From a virus, in the IMG/VR virus record IMGVR_UViG_3300032116_000257, positions 1-55,058 of that record: a stretch of DNA of 55,058 bases; one strand, written 5' to 3'. The position numbers were made by a program, and so were the translations under genes. Below the pieces are notes generated by a model. That model did no database searches, was not told where the DNA came from, and was given only the letters and a program-made list of their open reading frames with translations. This document shows, piece after piece, positions 8,203 to 17,418 of this stretch. How positions within the stretch are numbered: position 1 is the first letter of the stretch; the number at the start of each line of letters is the position of its first letter.

Positions 8203-11037
8203 TTAGTACTTAGGTGTCAGGCCTTTAAAGGCACTGGTAAAACTGCCAAGAAAACCTTGGCCTGACTTTGATTTTGCAGTTACTGTATCTTCGGTATCAT
8301 CGTCGTCATACAAACTGAAATAAGACTTATCTTCTGAAGAAGAGCTTGTTTTCTTTTTAGTTTCTTTAGGTGCTTTCTCATCGGCAGACAACGTTTCAAT
8401 TGCTCCAAGAGCTTCGAATGGATCGCTGTTACTTAATTTACTAAACACACTACCTTCTTTAAACCCTTTACCAGCTTGTGTTAAAAGTTCCATGTCTTCT
8501 CGGTTTACATCCGGCATAAATTCTTTGTAAAAATCATCCTCTGTTCCAGAAAACCCCGCGTTTTTGAACACGTTATAGAGTTCAGTTTCATTTGGGTTAG
8601 TACGCGCCGCAGTGTCTTCAAGACGTTCAATATAGTCTACGCCAAGTTTTTCTTGTGTTACTTTTTCTTTCTTCTCGTTTAGATATTTAATTGCCTCACG
8701 TATCTTTGTTGCTTCTCCCGTTTGGAATGCTTCCTGAATATACTCCTTGACTTCTTCAATTCCCATTTCTTTGCCAGAAAGACCCATGGACTCAAGTACC
8801 TTTTCCCATTCGGCCTTGTTTTTTGTTGGGTCAATTCCCTCTAGCATTTTGTCCGCATACTCTTTAGGCGTAACAAAGTTTAAAAATGACGCGCTACCTA
8901 AATTTACTTTTTCATTTGCAATAGCCGGAAGAATGCTGTCGTCAATAAATGACTGTGCCGCATCTAATGATAACTTATCACGCGCTGGGTCAAAACCTTG
9001 GTGCATTCCATATACTTGGTAATGTAGCTTTGCAAATTGTGATTTATCATTCACGTTATAACCATATAAGTATGCTAACTGGTTCCAGGTGGCTGGAGGA
9101 TTGCTCCCTGGCACGACCTGTTCACCATTCTTTTTTGCTGTTTCCCAATCTTCATTTACTTTTGCTGCTTGTGCAGTATGCTTTTCAATACTTACATCTC
9201 CTCCTGAAGGATTAAAATAAAATTCAGAATCAAAACCAGAATCTCCAGATGATTTAACGGTGTTTAACCATTGTTGAGCACGAAGATCTGCCAGGTTTTT
9301 CAAAGAACTTAATGCGCTTTGTGTTTGAAAAATGTTTTCTTCTCCTTGTGTTACATCCATGTAGCTCATAAACTCTGACATGGAACGAGATGCGTTAAAC
9401 CGTGGGGTTAAATAGCGTTTAACATAGTCGTCTGCAAATTCCTTGTCTGCTACATATTGTTTAGAAGCATCTTGCCAGTCCGAAAAAGTAGCGCCTTCTT
9501 CGTATCGTTTTGTCAAGGTTTCATCAAACCATTTTTGCCAGTTGTAAATTGTATTTGACCTGGAAGGAATTCCAGTAACAGCAGAGAATTGTTTCTCTAA
9601 ACTCTCTTCTGCTTTTTCTTGGTTTTGTCCTCCTAAAGAAAGAATACCGCCTACGCCTGTGTCTCCCAAGAGCGAATTAGAGAGCTCTTGGTTCATGTTA
9701 AAGATTTCACTAAAACCTGGCAAACCACTATAAAAATCAAACTGTTGCTCCTTGGCACGTTGCTTCTTGTATTCTTTTAACGTCTCATTAAATGTATCAA
9801 CGGTTAAAGATCTAAATTTGTCTGCTGCTTCTTGTTCTTTTGGCCCAAGTACTTTACTCAATTTACCTTCGAGTATCGTATCTCCTCGTGACATTTTGAC
9901 TTGGGACCGAATATCTTCTGGCAGTTGTGTAATAGAAGGAATTGCTAAATAGCCACTTGCACGATCTGCAGCATCTGCTGGAGACAACGAAGAAATCCAT
10001 TGCCTCAAAACCTCAGGATCCTGTGCAGCTTCCCATTCTTTTAAATTACTGTAAGAGCCAAGGCCCATGACCTGATCGCGATACAGTTGATACTGCGCAT
10101 CAGTCATTGGGGTTTCTTTGTATCCTTCAGCTTGTTCAGCTTTGGTAACTGCATTACCCCGTTCAGTTTTACCGTTTACAACTGCATAGTTGTACTGTAA
10201 AAAAGTATCTTGGTCATACCTCCCAACTAATGAAACATCTTCGTATAGCTGTCCGCCAATGTTAATATTGCCATTAAGCGCTTCATTCCATTTATTAAAC
10301 GCTTCTTGTCCTTGACCAGTTGTCATGTAATACGCGGGATCAAACGCACCCATTGGCGGTTGATATGCTTTATTACTTGTGGGGTCCCATTTGGAAACTT
10401 TTCCGTAATAGGCATTAACAAGATTTTGCGTTACGCCAGTGTTGCTTAAGATACTTGCTTCCGTTCCGCCCAGGTTGTTTAAAGCAGTTGCAATTGATTT
10501 GAAATCAGTTCCGTCGCTCTTGTTGTATCTATTGGCAAAATCAGTAAACGTTTTTCTTGCGGCTTCTCCCACGGCATTAGTGTTTACAGCGATGCTTCCA
10601 TCGGGATTAATTTTAAATTGAGCGCCCCCTGGTAGAATCCGATATTCTTTATTTCCGCCACGTTTTTCCCAATGGTCGTAGCCAAAACCTTCTTGGGCGG
10701 TTTCATTGGTAATGGGTTTTCCACTGCCGTCTTGATATACGGGTAGTGTTGTATATCCGCCACGTCCTCCTGAGCCTGGTGCATCTGGCAAACCATTTGT
10801 GTTTATAACTTTTGGCGTTAAACGTCCTTCGTTTTTACCACTGTTTTGATAATGGTTGTACCCCCAATCCCATTTTGAAATTCCAGTTCTTCTATTCTCT
10901 GCTTGCCAGGCTTGGCTTAGATCTGACGCTGCATCAACATACTGAGACCAATGAATATTGCTTCTGTCATTCAACCAACTATTGTAATTCTGTGCAATAT
11001 CAGAATACGAAGAAACGTACTTATCAAAAACGCCCAT
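8203..11037 (-). CDS. Large virion protein (944 aa)
   Basis: No enzyme motif is visible. The N-terminal 120 residues and the middle hold related aromatic motifs (WDWGYNHYQNSGKNEGR, FGYDHWEKRGGN, LHYQVYGMHQGFD), which look like diverged copies of a short repeat of the hYxxYGxxEGR kind. The C-terminal 350 residues are helical and charged, ending in an acidic Ser-rich linker (SSSSEDKSYFSLYDDDD). The start at ATG 11037 overlaps the stop of the HNH gene (TAATG); a GTG two codons upstream is also open. Its size and place suggest a tail, adhesion or ejection protein. It is not a typical tape measure: long hydrophobic helices are absent. Confidence 0.8.
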   Translation of the reverse strand: MGVFDKYVSSYSDIAQNYNSWLNDRSNIHWSQYVDAASDLSQAWQAENRRTGISKWDWGYNHYQNSGKNEGRLTPKVINTNGLPDAPGSGGRGGYTTLPVYQDGSGKPITNETAQEGFGYDHWEKRGGNKEYRILPGGAQFKINPDGSIAVNTNAVGEAARKTFTDFANRYNKSDGTDFKSIATALNNLGGTEASILSNTGVTQNLVNAYYGKVSKWDPTSNKAYQPPMGAFDPAYYMTTGQGQEAFNKWNEALNGNINIGGQLYEDVSLVGRYDQDTFLQYNYAVVNGKTERGNAVTKAEQAEGYKETPMTDAQYQLYRDQVMGLGSYSNLKEWEAAQDPEVLRQWISSLSPADAADRASGYLAIPSITQLPEDIRSQVKMSRGDTILEGKLSKVLGPKEQEAADKFRSLTVDTFNETLKEYKKQRAKEQQFDFYSGLPGFSEIFNMNQELSNSLLGDTGVGGILSLGGQNQEKAEESLEKQFSAVTGIPSRSNTIYNWQKWFDETLTKRYEEGATFSDWQDASKQYVADKEFADDYVKRYLTPRFNASRSMSEFMSYMDVTQGEENIFQTQSALSSLKNLADLRAQQWLNTVKSSGDSGFDSEFYFNPSGGDVSIEKHTAQAAKVNEDWETAKKNGEQVVPGSNPPATWNQLAYLYGYNVNDKSQFAKLHYQVYGMHQGFDPARDKLSLDAAQSFIDDSILPAIANEKVNLGSASFLNFVTPKEYADKMLEGIDPTKNKAEWEKVLESMGLSGKEMGIEEVKEYIQEAFQTGEATKIREAIKYLNEKKEKVTQEKLGVDYIERLEDTAARTNPNETELYNVFKNAGFSGTEDDFYKEFMPDVNREDMELLTQAGKGFKEGSVFSKLSNSDPFEALGAIETLSADEKAPKETKKKTSSSSEDKSYFSLYDDDDTEDTVTAKSKSGQGFLGSFTSAFKGLTPKY

Positions 11038-11375
11038 TAGCACTCACCAAAAATAAAAACAGATTGCTGTTGGATCCAGGCTTCAATCCTAGCAAGAGAT
11101 GAAGAAGAAAAAAAAGATTGTCTCTCGTACCACTTCTTCATATCCTCTGATCCTTTGTTTGCGTTACAACGTCTGCAACAAGGAATCAAATTATGTCGAT
11201 TAGAAGAACCCGACTTAAACCTTGGAATAATGTGATCAAGGCTTGACGCCGAGTCACCACAGTATCCGCATTTGTGATCCCAGGCTTCATATATACTTTG
11301 TCTAAAACGTTTTTTGGCAAGCTTTGGAGTTAGTTCAACTAGCAGGGCGAGGGGCTCGTGCTCGTTGCAAAACAT
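11037..11375 (-). CDS. HNH endonuclease
   Basis: The 112-aa protein has a compact HNH domain: a zinc-binding CGYCG, the LDHIIPRF core with the metal-binding DH, then NRHNLIPCCRRCNANKG with the second Cys pair. Free-standing HNH enzymes of this size in structural gene arrays are usually homing endonucleases. It is wedged between two virion genes, with a 1-nt overlap with the large gene that follows. It could also assist packaging, but HNH packaging enzymes normally sit next to the terminase, which is 13 kb away here. Confidence 0.9.
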   Translation of the reverse strand: MFCNEHEPLALLVELTPKLAKKRFRQSIYEAWDHKCGYCGDSASSLDHIIPRFKSGSSNRHNLIPCCRRCNANKGSEDMKKWYERQSFFSSSSLARIEAWIQQQSVFIFGEC

Positions 11376-11410
11376 GCTGTCAATGGCCGTTAACTTATTC
11401 TAAGCTCACC

Positions 11411-12955
11411 TCATGGTTGCGAACGATTGCCATACTGATCAATCATTGTGAAATTTTGTACTTCAATCCGATCTGTTGCAAAGTTAAATAAACGCTGCAA
11501 CATCGGATACACAGATAACGATTGGCAGTTGTAAGGAGGTACATCCATTCTTGACAGTGACTCCCTGGCAAGCTTATCCTTTTTAATTGCGTCTATTTCA
11601 CTATCTGTCTTTGCCACTAGTTGTCTTTCCCATTCAGCCATGCTTTCTATGTCTGTTGGAAAATCAGATGGCTCAGGAGGAAATACGCGATCTGCAAACT
11701 TAAGCGAATAGATATGTTTGCAATAACGCAGCTCGTCTAAAACAGGTGACCATCTGTCTTCAAGAGTTACTAGCGTAATCTGTGGAATGGAACTGCTATC
11801 AAGTGTCTCCGTAACAGACGTATAGTCAGCAAAGGTTGGCATGCCTTCTGCAGAAGAGCCTTGAGTACCGAGGTTATCGGTGCTGCGTGTATAAGTACCG
11901 CCAAAGTCTGCATAAAGTCCTGGGCTGTCCCTCGTCGCATCACGACTGATAACACGATCTGTTGTGACTTGATTCGTCAAATCAAACGAAGGAGGTGCTG
12001 TAATTTCTAATGTGAGATTGATGGAAGGATCTACTTGTGCGGGAGTTTTCAAGATACCATCACGTTTGGTAAGTTCAAAACGACCTGGTTTAACCGTGGC
12101 AATATTAGTGCGTGGAAATAACTTCCTTGGATTCTCCGAGGATACATAGAAGTAGTCTCGCCGTGTAAAGTCTTGGCATGTGCAACTGTATCGCGCACCA
12201 GAGTTTAGATAGCGTCCTGGAGTAAATCCAATAGGTGAAGGAGTTACAAAGTTTTCATCTGGTGTTGCTTGTACGGAACCCGACTTTCGGAACTTAAGAA
12301 TACCAGTGGTTTCGTTGATGTCTAGTAACACTGCGGATACATAGCCGTACCGTGTTTGCGTATTGGGATTGATCGTATCAACTTCAATTAACTCACCACC
12401 GGAAGCAACAATACGATCCTCAAACACTTCCGAGATTAAAGGCTTTTGTCCACCAGGGAAAAAGAATGGTGGTGGCAGTGGGTTTGATGAGCTCCAGGTG
12501 CCTGTCAATTTTACGTACCAATAGTTCTTGTCTTCTGTTACTGATTCAACAGATAAGTTACTGGTGCTTACGGGGTCGGTGTATAAGTCAGTTCTGATGG
12601 CTCCTGCATAGCGCCACAAGCACCAATGCATACCAAGCTCTCGACTCTTCGTTGGGAAGCCAATAAACGCTCCCTGGATAACAATGGGAGGACTAGGAGC
12701 AAATACAACGTCTGGAATATTGTATTCAAACTCGTATGTAAAGTATTGTCCGTTTGAATAGATTTCGTAACCCCTACGCCAACGTGCCCATGCTGACTCC
12801 CTATCAATCGTCCAAATTGAACCAGGGAGTGATCCTTTGGAAAACTCCCCTTGAATTGGTTTTACTTCCTTGGGATTAATCTGATCTTTTACCTTGCCAA
12901 AGTCACCAAAAGAATTTGTTCTTTGTCCGCCGAAAGAGTTGCCTCTCTTTGACAT
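11411..12955 (-). CDS. Probable virion structural protein (514 aa)
   Basis: I do not recognise the family. The protein is rich in Pro, Tyr, Ser and Thr, as in beta-rich virion proteins, and has a basic disordered N-terminus (MSKRGNSFGGQRTNSFGDFG). A curious block near residue 260 reads ARYSCTCQDFTRRDY; the CxC followed by a basic aromatic stretch recalls a SWIM zinc-finger fragment, but no second Cys/His pair is obvious. The last 130 residues are helical. The gene follows the 262-aa structural gene by 2 nt. Confidence 0.7.
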   Translation of the reverse strand: MSKRGNSFGGQRTNSFGDFGKVKDQINPKEVKPIQGEFSKGSLPGSIWTIDRESAWARWRRGYEIYSNGQYFTYEFEYNIPDVVFAPSPPIVIQGAFIGFPTKSRELGMHWCLWRYAGAIRTDLYTDPVSTSNLSVESVTEDKNYWYVKLTGTWSSSNPLPPPFFFPGGQKPLISEVFEDRIVASGGELIEVDTINPNTQTRYGYVSAVLLDINETTGILKFRKSGSVQATPDENFVTPSPIGFTPGRYLNSGARYSCTCQDFTRRDYFYVSSENPRKLFPRTNIATVKPGRFELTKRDGILKTPAQVDPSINLTLEITAPPSFDLTNQVTTDRVISRDATRDSPGLYADFGGTYTRSTDNLGTQGSSAEGMPTFADYTSVTETLDSSSIPQITLVTLEDRWSPVLDELRYCKHIYSLKFADRVFPPEPSDFPTDIESMAEWERQLVAKTDSEIDAIKKDKLARESLSRMDVPPYNCQSLSVYPMLQRLFNFATDRIEVQNFTMIDQYGNRSQP

Positions 12956-12957
12956 GA

Positions 12958-13746
12958 TTAGAAGAAACCGCCTTCAGCGTAGACGTGTGCACCTGGGATG
13001 TATCCAGATGCGTTAGGACCGTCAGGAAACACGCCTACGTACAAACGGTCGCCACGTTCCAGGTAAATACCACGGTTGCGTAACGGAGCACCAGCAGAGA
13101 GCCCTGAGGCGTTACCAGCGGCTGGGTTGGGTGCCGCAAGTTGAGGCATCACATCCGAACAATCAACTTGTTGTGTGTTGGCAGGAACACGCTTGGCAAG
13201 TACAACTTTGTAGTCGCCACTCGCTGGGATAGGCTGCGTGGTACCACGGGTCTGATAGACGACAAATGTTACTTCTGGCTGGTACGGACCAACGGTACCG
13301 CCGTAAGAAAAACCACTTGCGTCAGGCGTCGCAACACCAGAGTACCGAATGGTTCCCATGGTACCGGTAATTGCCGTCGCACCTGTATAGGTGTAGTACC
13401 CAAGTCCACTCTCTGCTGCTGGAGTGTTAAGTCCAGTGGCCGTAATAAAAACAGTCTGGCCACTTACCAGTCGGATGCGTGTGCCAGTGGTTGTGGAATC
13501 AAGGGTGTAGTCAGGATTGCGATAGTAGTCATTACGAACAATAGTGATGGAGTCGACAACACCACCACTATTATTGTCTTCTTGAAGTGCAGCATCCATA
13601 TCGACAAGGATCGAAGGAGCTTGTCCGCCTTGCACAAAGAGTGTGTTAGCGGATGCGCTACCAACGGTCTGAGTCGTGACTCGTACCGAATCAAAAAGAG
13701 GCCTGTCAACTAACAGGGGCTGCTTATTTGTATTTGTCGAAGCCAA
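12958..13746 (-). CDS. Probable virion structural protein (262 aa), TTG start
   Basis: The product begins MASTNTNKQPLLVDRPLFDS and is made of Gly/Thr/Val-rich strands (TGATAITGTMGTIRYSG), ending in LERGDRLYVGVFPDG, a motif style of capsid decoration or tail-surface proteins. The only start that keeps this natural N-terminus is a TTG at 13746; the first internal ATG would remove 49 residues. It is similar in style to the 270-aa protein beside the capsid gene, so a surface beta-sandwich is likely. Confidence 0.7.
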   Translation of the reverse strand: MASTNTNKQPLLVDRPLFDSVRVTTQTVGSASANTLFVQGGQAPSILVDMDAALQEDNNSGGVVDSITIVRNDYYRNPDYTLDSTTTGTRIRLVSGQTVFITATGLNTPAAESGLGYYTYTGATAITGTMGTIRYSGVATPDASGFSYGGTVGPYQPEVTFVVYQTRGTTQPIPASGDYKVVLAKRVPANTQQVDCSDVMPQLAAPNPAAGNASGLSAGAPLRNRGIYLERGDRLYVGVFPDGPNASGYIPGAHVYAEGGFF

Positions 13747-13784
13747 GGGTCTACAGCACTAATATCCACCATTATACCTGAGTT

Positions 13785-14462
13785 TCAATAACCAGGTGTA
13801 GATAATGGATTGGTTATAACACCTAGATTCTTGCTCATGCTACCTAAGAATTCTGCAAATCGTTGACCTGCATTTTTAGGTTGTGGTGCACTTTGCATAG
13901 CTTGCTGCATCAACTTGATACCCATTGCTTCTTCAAGCGTAGGTCCATACACAGGTGCAGAGCCCGCTACTTGTGGTGCTGGCGCTGCGACAGAAGGTTG
14001 TCCGCCAACGTCAAGAGGATCTCCTAACACACGTTGTGCGTTAGCGTATAGATCGCCTCCTTTTCTAAAACGTGGCAATGCCCCACGGACAGATGTACCG
14101 AAAGAATCCTTTGCTTCTAGAGAAACATTTGGATTGCCGCCAAGGACCGTGGCATATGCACGATCAATACCCATGCCTGGTTTAAAACCTCTGTCTTCAA
14201 AATACTTCAAAACAGCAGGCATTTGACCAGCCCTTGTTTGAGGACCAGTAATTCCGTATAGTTTTTGTTCGTTTTGTCCAAACTGAATTAAACCTTTGTG
14301 CCGTCCTCCTGCGCCCCCTACAATGTTAGGATCCATATTCATCCCTGATTCCAGGGATAAAAATGCGCCAAACTCATATGGATCTAAGCCAAGGCGCTTA
14401 GCTCCTTCAAAGATTGCTTGCCTTTCGTTTGTAGGAAGAATTCCAACTCGTGGTGTGGCCAT
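13785..14462 (-). CDS. SLT-like lytic transglycosylase / muralytic virion protein
   Basis: The first 130 residues match soluble lytic transglycosylase-like folds: LSLESGMNMDPN has the probable catalytic Glu of an ESG motif, followed by GRHKGLIQFG, the usual G-L-x-Q-F/N-G partner. The last 90 residues are Pro/Ala/Gln-rich and probably anchor it in the virion. It would open peptidoglycan during genome entry. AAGGA lies about 9 nt before the ATG. It is distinct from the GH24 lysozyme, so the phage has two wall-degrading activities. Confidence 0.8.
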   Translation of the reverse strand: MATPRVGILPTNERQAIFEGAKRLGLDPYEFGAFLSLESGMNMDPNIVGGAGGRHKGLIQFGQNEQKLYGITGPQTRAGQMPAVLKYFEDRGFKPGMGIDRAYATVLGGNPNVSLEAKDSFGTSVRGALPRFRKGGDLYANAQRVLGDPLDVGGQPSVAAPAPQVAGSAPVYGPTLEEAMGIKLMQQAMQSAPQPKNAGQRFAEFLGSMSKNLGVITNPLSTPGY

Positions 14463-14475
14463 GGCAATTAGGTCC

Positions 14476-14622
14476 TTATTCTCCTACCCAATTTGAATCT
14501 GCTTTGAGTCCAGGAATAAAAACAGTCTGTACAGCGGCAACAAGACTGATCTTCGTGGCTAAACGCTTAACAAAATTAGGACAGAGAATCATTGGTTTAA
14601 AAGCAACAACACTGGCCCCCAT
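14476..14622 (-). CDS. Possible small hydrophobic protein (48 aa)
   Basis: The frame runs from ATG 14622 to TAA 14476 and fills most of a 215-nt gap in an otherwise packed operon. The peptide starts MGASVVAFKPMILCP and has a moderately hydrophobic middle (ISLVAAVQTVFIPG). It ends 13 nt before the SLT gene. I do not recognise it. Support comes only from the gap, strand and an intact frame. Confidence 0.42.
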   Translation of the reverse strand: MGASVVAFKPMILCPNFVKRLATKISLVAAVQTVFIPGLKADSNWVGE

Positions 14623-14677
14623 AGATCAAAGATCTGTGTCCAGTAGGTTGGGCTTACATGCTGAGCAATGCCAAAAA

Positions 14678-15661
14678 TCAACGTTTGGTGTATTGGTTTA
14701 AAAGCTCTTGGAACTCTTCTGGACTCATGTTTTTAAAACGAGGATCAGCAAAGTTCACAGGCGGTGCACCTTCTCCACCAATAAAGCTAGGAGATGCGGG
14801 ATTCAACATAGCATCTGCCATTGGTACGGCGGGTGTAGGACCTTGAGTAGCCTGGTTCCAAGTGAACTCAGCTCGATTTTCCAGGGATGGAAGTTCTTGG
14901 ATACCAATACCGCGTTGAATTGCATCGTAGCCAACAGCGCCTGGTTTTACTTTGGAAGCAAGGCCACCAGGGGCGCCATACTTTGCTGCCCAAATTGCCA
15001 TGCCTTGGTCACGTACCTTAGCACGTTCATCAGCAATTGCTTGCTTCTGCATGTCAGGGTTAGCTTTCACCATCGCCTCAACCCTGGCACGCTCCCGTTC
15101 GTACTCACGGTTTTGTGCAGCGTACGGATCAATAGGTGCGAAAGAACCTGCACCGGAAAAGCCACCCCCTCCACCTTGTGCTGCTCCTGGAGAACGTGGT
15201 GCAGTGTCTTGAATAAAACGACCTTGCGTTCCAGGGGTGTTAAGAGAGTTTAAAGTAGCACTACTTCCAGTTCCATTCAATAATTGCCAACCGTAATCAT
15301 CGCCACCCCAATAGACAGGTTTACCGTTTAATACTGCTTGAGTACCAATAGGACGCTGTTGTTGTCCTGGTGGAGATTTAGTCGCCCTTGGAGCACCTCC
15401 ACCTGAGCCAATTACATTTTCAATGCTATTTCCAAGTGCCCCAAGACGTGTGATGATGTTATCTTGTGGGTTGATAACTTGTTGAGTTTGCTCAATAATA
15501 TCAGGAATAGCAAATAACGGGCTTATAAATTTGCCAGCTCCCCTAAGCCCTACGGTTGGTTTTATAGGAATTGCTGCTCGAGCATTTAAACGTTGGCGAG
15601 CAATACTACCGGCATCTTGGCCTTTAGGATTTGCCTGATTAAGAAAATCAAACCAAGCCAT
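14678..15661 (-). CDS. Probable virion protein (327 aa)
   Basis: The start is supported by GGAGGT 5 nt before the ATG. The N-terminus (FDFLNQANPKGQDAGSIARQRL) loosely recalls the MinD-binding end of MinE, probably by chance. Then come a Gly/Pro-rich region with a GGGGG run near residue 165 and a charged helical C-terminus (YEREREARVEAMV-type helix, then NMSPEEFQELLNQYTKR). It is probably a minor virion or internal protein. Function unknown. Confidence 0.7.
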   Translation of the reverse strand: MAWFDFLNQANPKGQDAGSIARQRLNARAAIPIKPTVGLRGAGKFISPLFAIPDIIEQTQQVINPQDNIITRLGALGNSIENVIGSGGGAPRATKSPPGQQQRPIGTQAVLNGKPVYWGGDDYGWQLLNGTGSSATLNSLNTPGTQGRFIQDTAPRSPGAAQGGGGGFSGAGSFAPIDPYAAQNREYERERARVEAMVKANPDMQKQAIADERAKVRDQGMAIWAAKYGAPGGLASKVKPGAVGYDAIQRGIGIQELPSLENRAEFTWNQATQGPTPAVPMADAMLNPASPSFIGGEGAPPVNFADPRFKNMSPEEFQELLNQYTKR

Positions 15662-15663
15662 AA

Positions 15664-16125
15664 TTACCTCCAGACCTCATGTAAATAAATGCGTGAACCA
15701 ACAGCAGTGTCGGCAGGACCAGGTAATGCCTGGATAAATTCAGCACCAGAACGTTCGTAACGATAACGAGCCTGGAACGGATCTTTGTAGTTTGGAACGT
15801 AAAGAATCTGCGCAAGTCGATTGGTTTCGTAGAGATAAATCTCGTCCCAAACCTTCAAAGATTCCCTGGCATTGCTGGAGCGAATCGTACGATCCACATC
15901 ACCAACGATGTTCTCAATGCGAGTAGAAGGCGAAGTAGCAACTTCGGTTTTCTTCTCGGCAGTATCGCAACGACCAAGTTGAATAATAACTTTGTCGTAG
16001 AAGTATGAATCCGGGATGGTGTTCATAGCTTCTTCCAGACGAGCGTAATCGCCCGCTGGTACGGTGACCGTGAAGTAGCCGAGGTGGTATCGGACTCTAC
16101 TTTTATCGAAGTCGCTGAGATGCAC
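15664..16125 (-). CDS. Probable head-tail connector or neck protein
   Basis: The 153-aa protein begins at GTG (MHLSDFDKSRVRYHLGY) and has an all-helical central part (YARLEEAMNTIPDSYFYDK, then RIENIVGDVDRTIR), then a short strand-rich end. I recall similar LSDFD..RVRYHLGY proteins in cyanophage structural operons. Size and context would suit a head-completion protein. It ends 2 nt before the next gene. Confidence 0.65.
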   Translation of the reverse strand: MHLSDFDKSRVRYHLGYFTVTVPAGDYARLEEAMNTIPDSYFYDKVIIQLGRCDTAEKKTEVATSPSTRIENIVGDVDRTIRSSNARESLKVWDEIYLYETNRLAQILYVPNYKDPFQARYRYERSGAEFIQALPGPADTAVGSRIYLHEVWR

Positions 16126-16148
16126 AGCTTAGTTCCGTATGTTTTTTA

Positions 16149-16883
16149 TTATAAGCTCATTGGATTTTGTAGAACTCCAAGGCCTCCCATTGCTTGCATC
16201 ATTTGCTCCATCGTTGCACGATGATCCGTGCGTTGCGGGGGATTAAGTAATTGTTGCATCATTGTTGTTTGCAGTTGATCTTGCATATAACGTTTCAAAA
16301 AATCTTGTCGTGTTTCTGCAGTATTTGCATCAGCAGTAGCACCTGGACTAACAGCTTGACCAGTGGGAACTAAGACTTCTGTTTCTGCTTCAGGGCGATC
16401 AACATTGCCATGGCCAACGCGGAATACAACCTTACCACTAGGATCTAAAGCCTCAGAAAAATATCCATATCCTCCACCACTACCGCGACGAATCTTGCCG
16501 CCTGCAATGCCAGGTATGTAAATAGATGCGTCTTCTACAGCACCTTTATCAAACCTGCTTTTACCTTTAAAAGGTACATAGAAATCAAAAGAATCAAATC
16601 CAGGACTTTGACTATGAGCGTGCGCCGCTGCTGCTCTTTCTAGTAAATCAATTTTATCTGATAGATCTGCTGCTGTATTCCACCTCCTTCCAGCCACTGC
16701 GTTGTTTGAGAATTCTATTTCGCGCCCATGAGAACCGTATTGGTTTGCCAATGCATCCATTGCTTTGACTTTCTCAATAGCAGGGAGCGACTTTAACGCT
16801 TTCCAATCAATGTGATAGGGAGAGCTGCCACCAATTTTATTACTAGGTCCTGTATATCCACTGCGATTAACAGAGTATGCCAT
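16149..16883 (-). CDS. Unknown virion-region protein (244 aa)
   Basis: I do not recognise it. The N-terminal half is helical (SLPAIEKVKAMDALANQYG, then KIDLLERAAAAHAH), the middle is a Gly-rich beta segment (GKIRRGSGGGYGYFSEA), and the end is Gln/Met-rich (LQTTMMQQLLNPP). It is the first gene after a minus-strand terminator, so it probably has its own promoter in the 67-nt gap upstream. Confidence 0.65.
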   Translation of the reverse strand: MAYSVNRSGYTGPSNKIGGSSPYHIDWKALKSLPAIEKVKAMDALANQYGSHGREIEFSNNAVAGRRWNTAADLSDKIDLLERAAAAHAHSQSPGFDSFDFYVPFKGKSRFDKGAVEDASIYIPGIAGGKIRRGSGGGYGYFSEALDPSGKVVFRVGHGNVDRPEAETEVLVPTGQAVSPGATADANTAETRQDFLKRYMQDQLQTTMMQQLLNPPQRTDHRATMEQMMQAMGGLGVLQNPMSL

Positions 16884-16909
16884 GTTGTTTTATTTCTTAT
16901 TTTACGAGC

Positions 16910-16934
16910 AAAAAACCCCCGGTTTCCCAGGGGC
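16910..16934 (-). terminator. Rho-independent terminator
   Basis: Read on the minus strand, CCCC and an inner GG pair with CC and GGGG around a small loop, followed by GG and six T residues. It lies 17 nt after the HhH gene ends and would stop transcripts coming from the capsid genes, separating them from the genes at 16883 and below. Confidence 0.75.
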
Positions 16935-16951
16935 TAGATAGGAGATAAGTA

Positions 16952-17383
16952 TCAAACTCTGATCAAGTCTGCTGCTAAAACCGCGTCCCAATCAACCCGT
17001 TTAATTTGCTTTAACTGTTCAAGATTGTTAAACCTTTCACCCGATAAGGACATCTGAAGATCTTTAATTTCTCGAGCTGTTTTCAATCCGATACCCTTAA
17101 TATGATCAGCGATCATCTGTGGGGTAGCGCCATTGATGTTAAGGCGTGTGTCCGGGGGGAAAGTGCGTGGTTCTTCCTGCGATGCTTTATCTTTCACGCG
17201 AAGAGTTTTTACTTTCTTCGTGGCTTCTTCGTCAGGTGTGAGTTCAGTTTTGTAAGCGGTGTAAAGGCGACCGTCCTGGTCTTTGACCATGAACCAATCG
17301 CCTTGATCCCATTCGCTTACAATCTCAACACGTGCACCTGTCTTTTTATGCTGATAAAGCATATCTGCAGTTGGTGTAGACAT
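16952..17383 (-). CDS. Helix-hairpin-helix protein
   Basis: The C-terminal 65 residues form a ComEA-like HhH domain (LNINGATPQMIADHIKGIGLKTAREIKDL) ending with KQIKRVDWDAVLAADL. The N-terminal 60 residues look like a small beta-barrel (RVEIVSEWDQGDWFMVKDQDG). HhH domains bind DNA backbones non-specifically. It lies between the capsid decoration candidate and a terminator. A 9-bp hairpin directly touches its ATG. Confidence 0.85.
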   Translation of the reverse strand: MSTPTADMLYQHKKTGARVEIVSEWDQGDWFMVKDQDGRLYTAYKTELTPDEEATKKVKTLRVKDKASQEEPRTFPPDTRLNINGATPQMIADHIKGIGLKTAREIKDLQMSLSGERFNNLEQLKQIKRVDWDAVLAADLIRV

Positions 17384-17406
17384 AAGACCAGTTGTTCACT
17401 GGTCTT
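17384..17406 (-). promoter_or_regulatory. Perfect hairpin touching the HhH gene start
   Basis: AAGACCAGT and ACTGGTCTT form a 9-bp stem with a 5-nt loop. On the minus strand its 3' arm is immediately followed by the ATG at 17383. It could limit readthrough or translation from the capsid transcript. It has no T-run in the minus direction; in the plus direction only AGTTT follows. Confidence 0.5.
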
Positions 17407-17418
17407 AGTTTAACCTAA

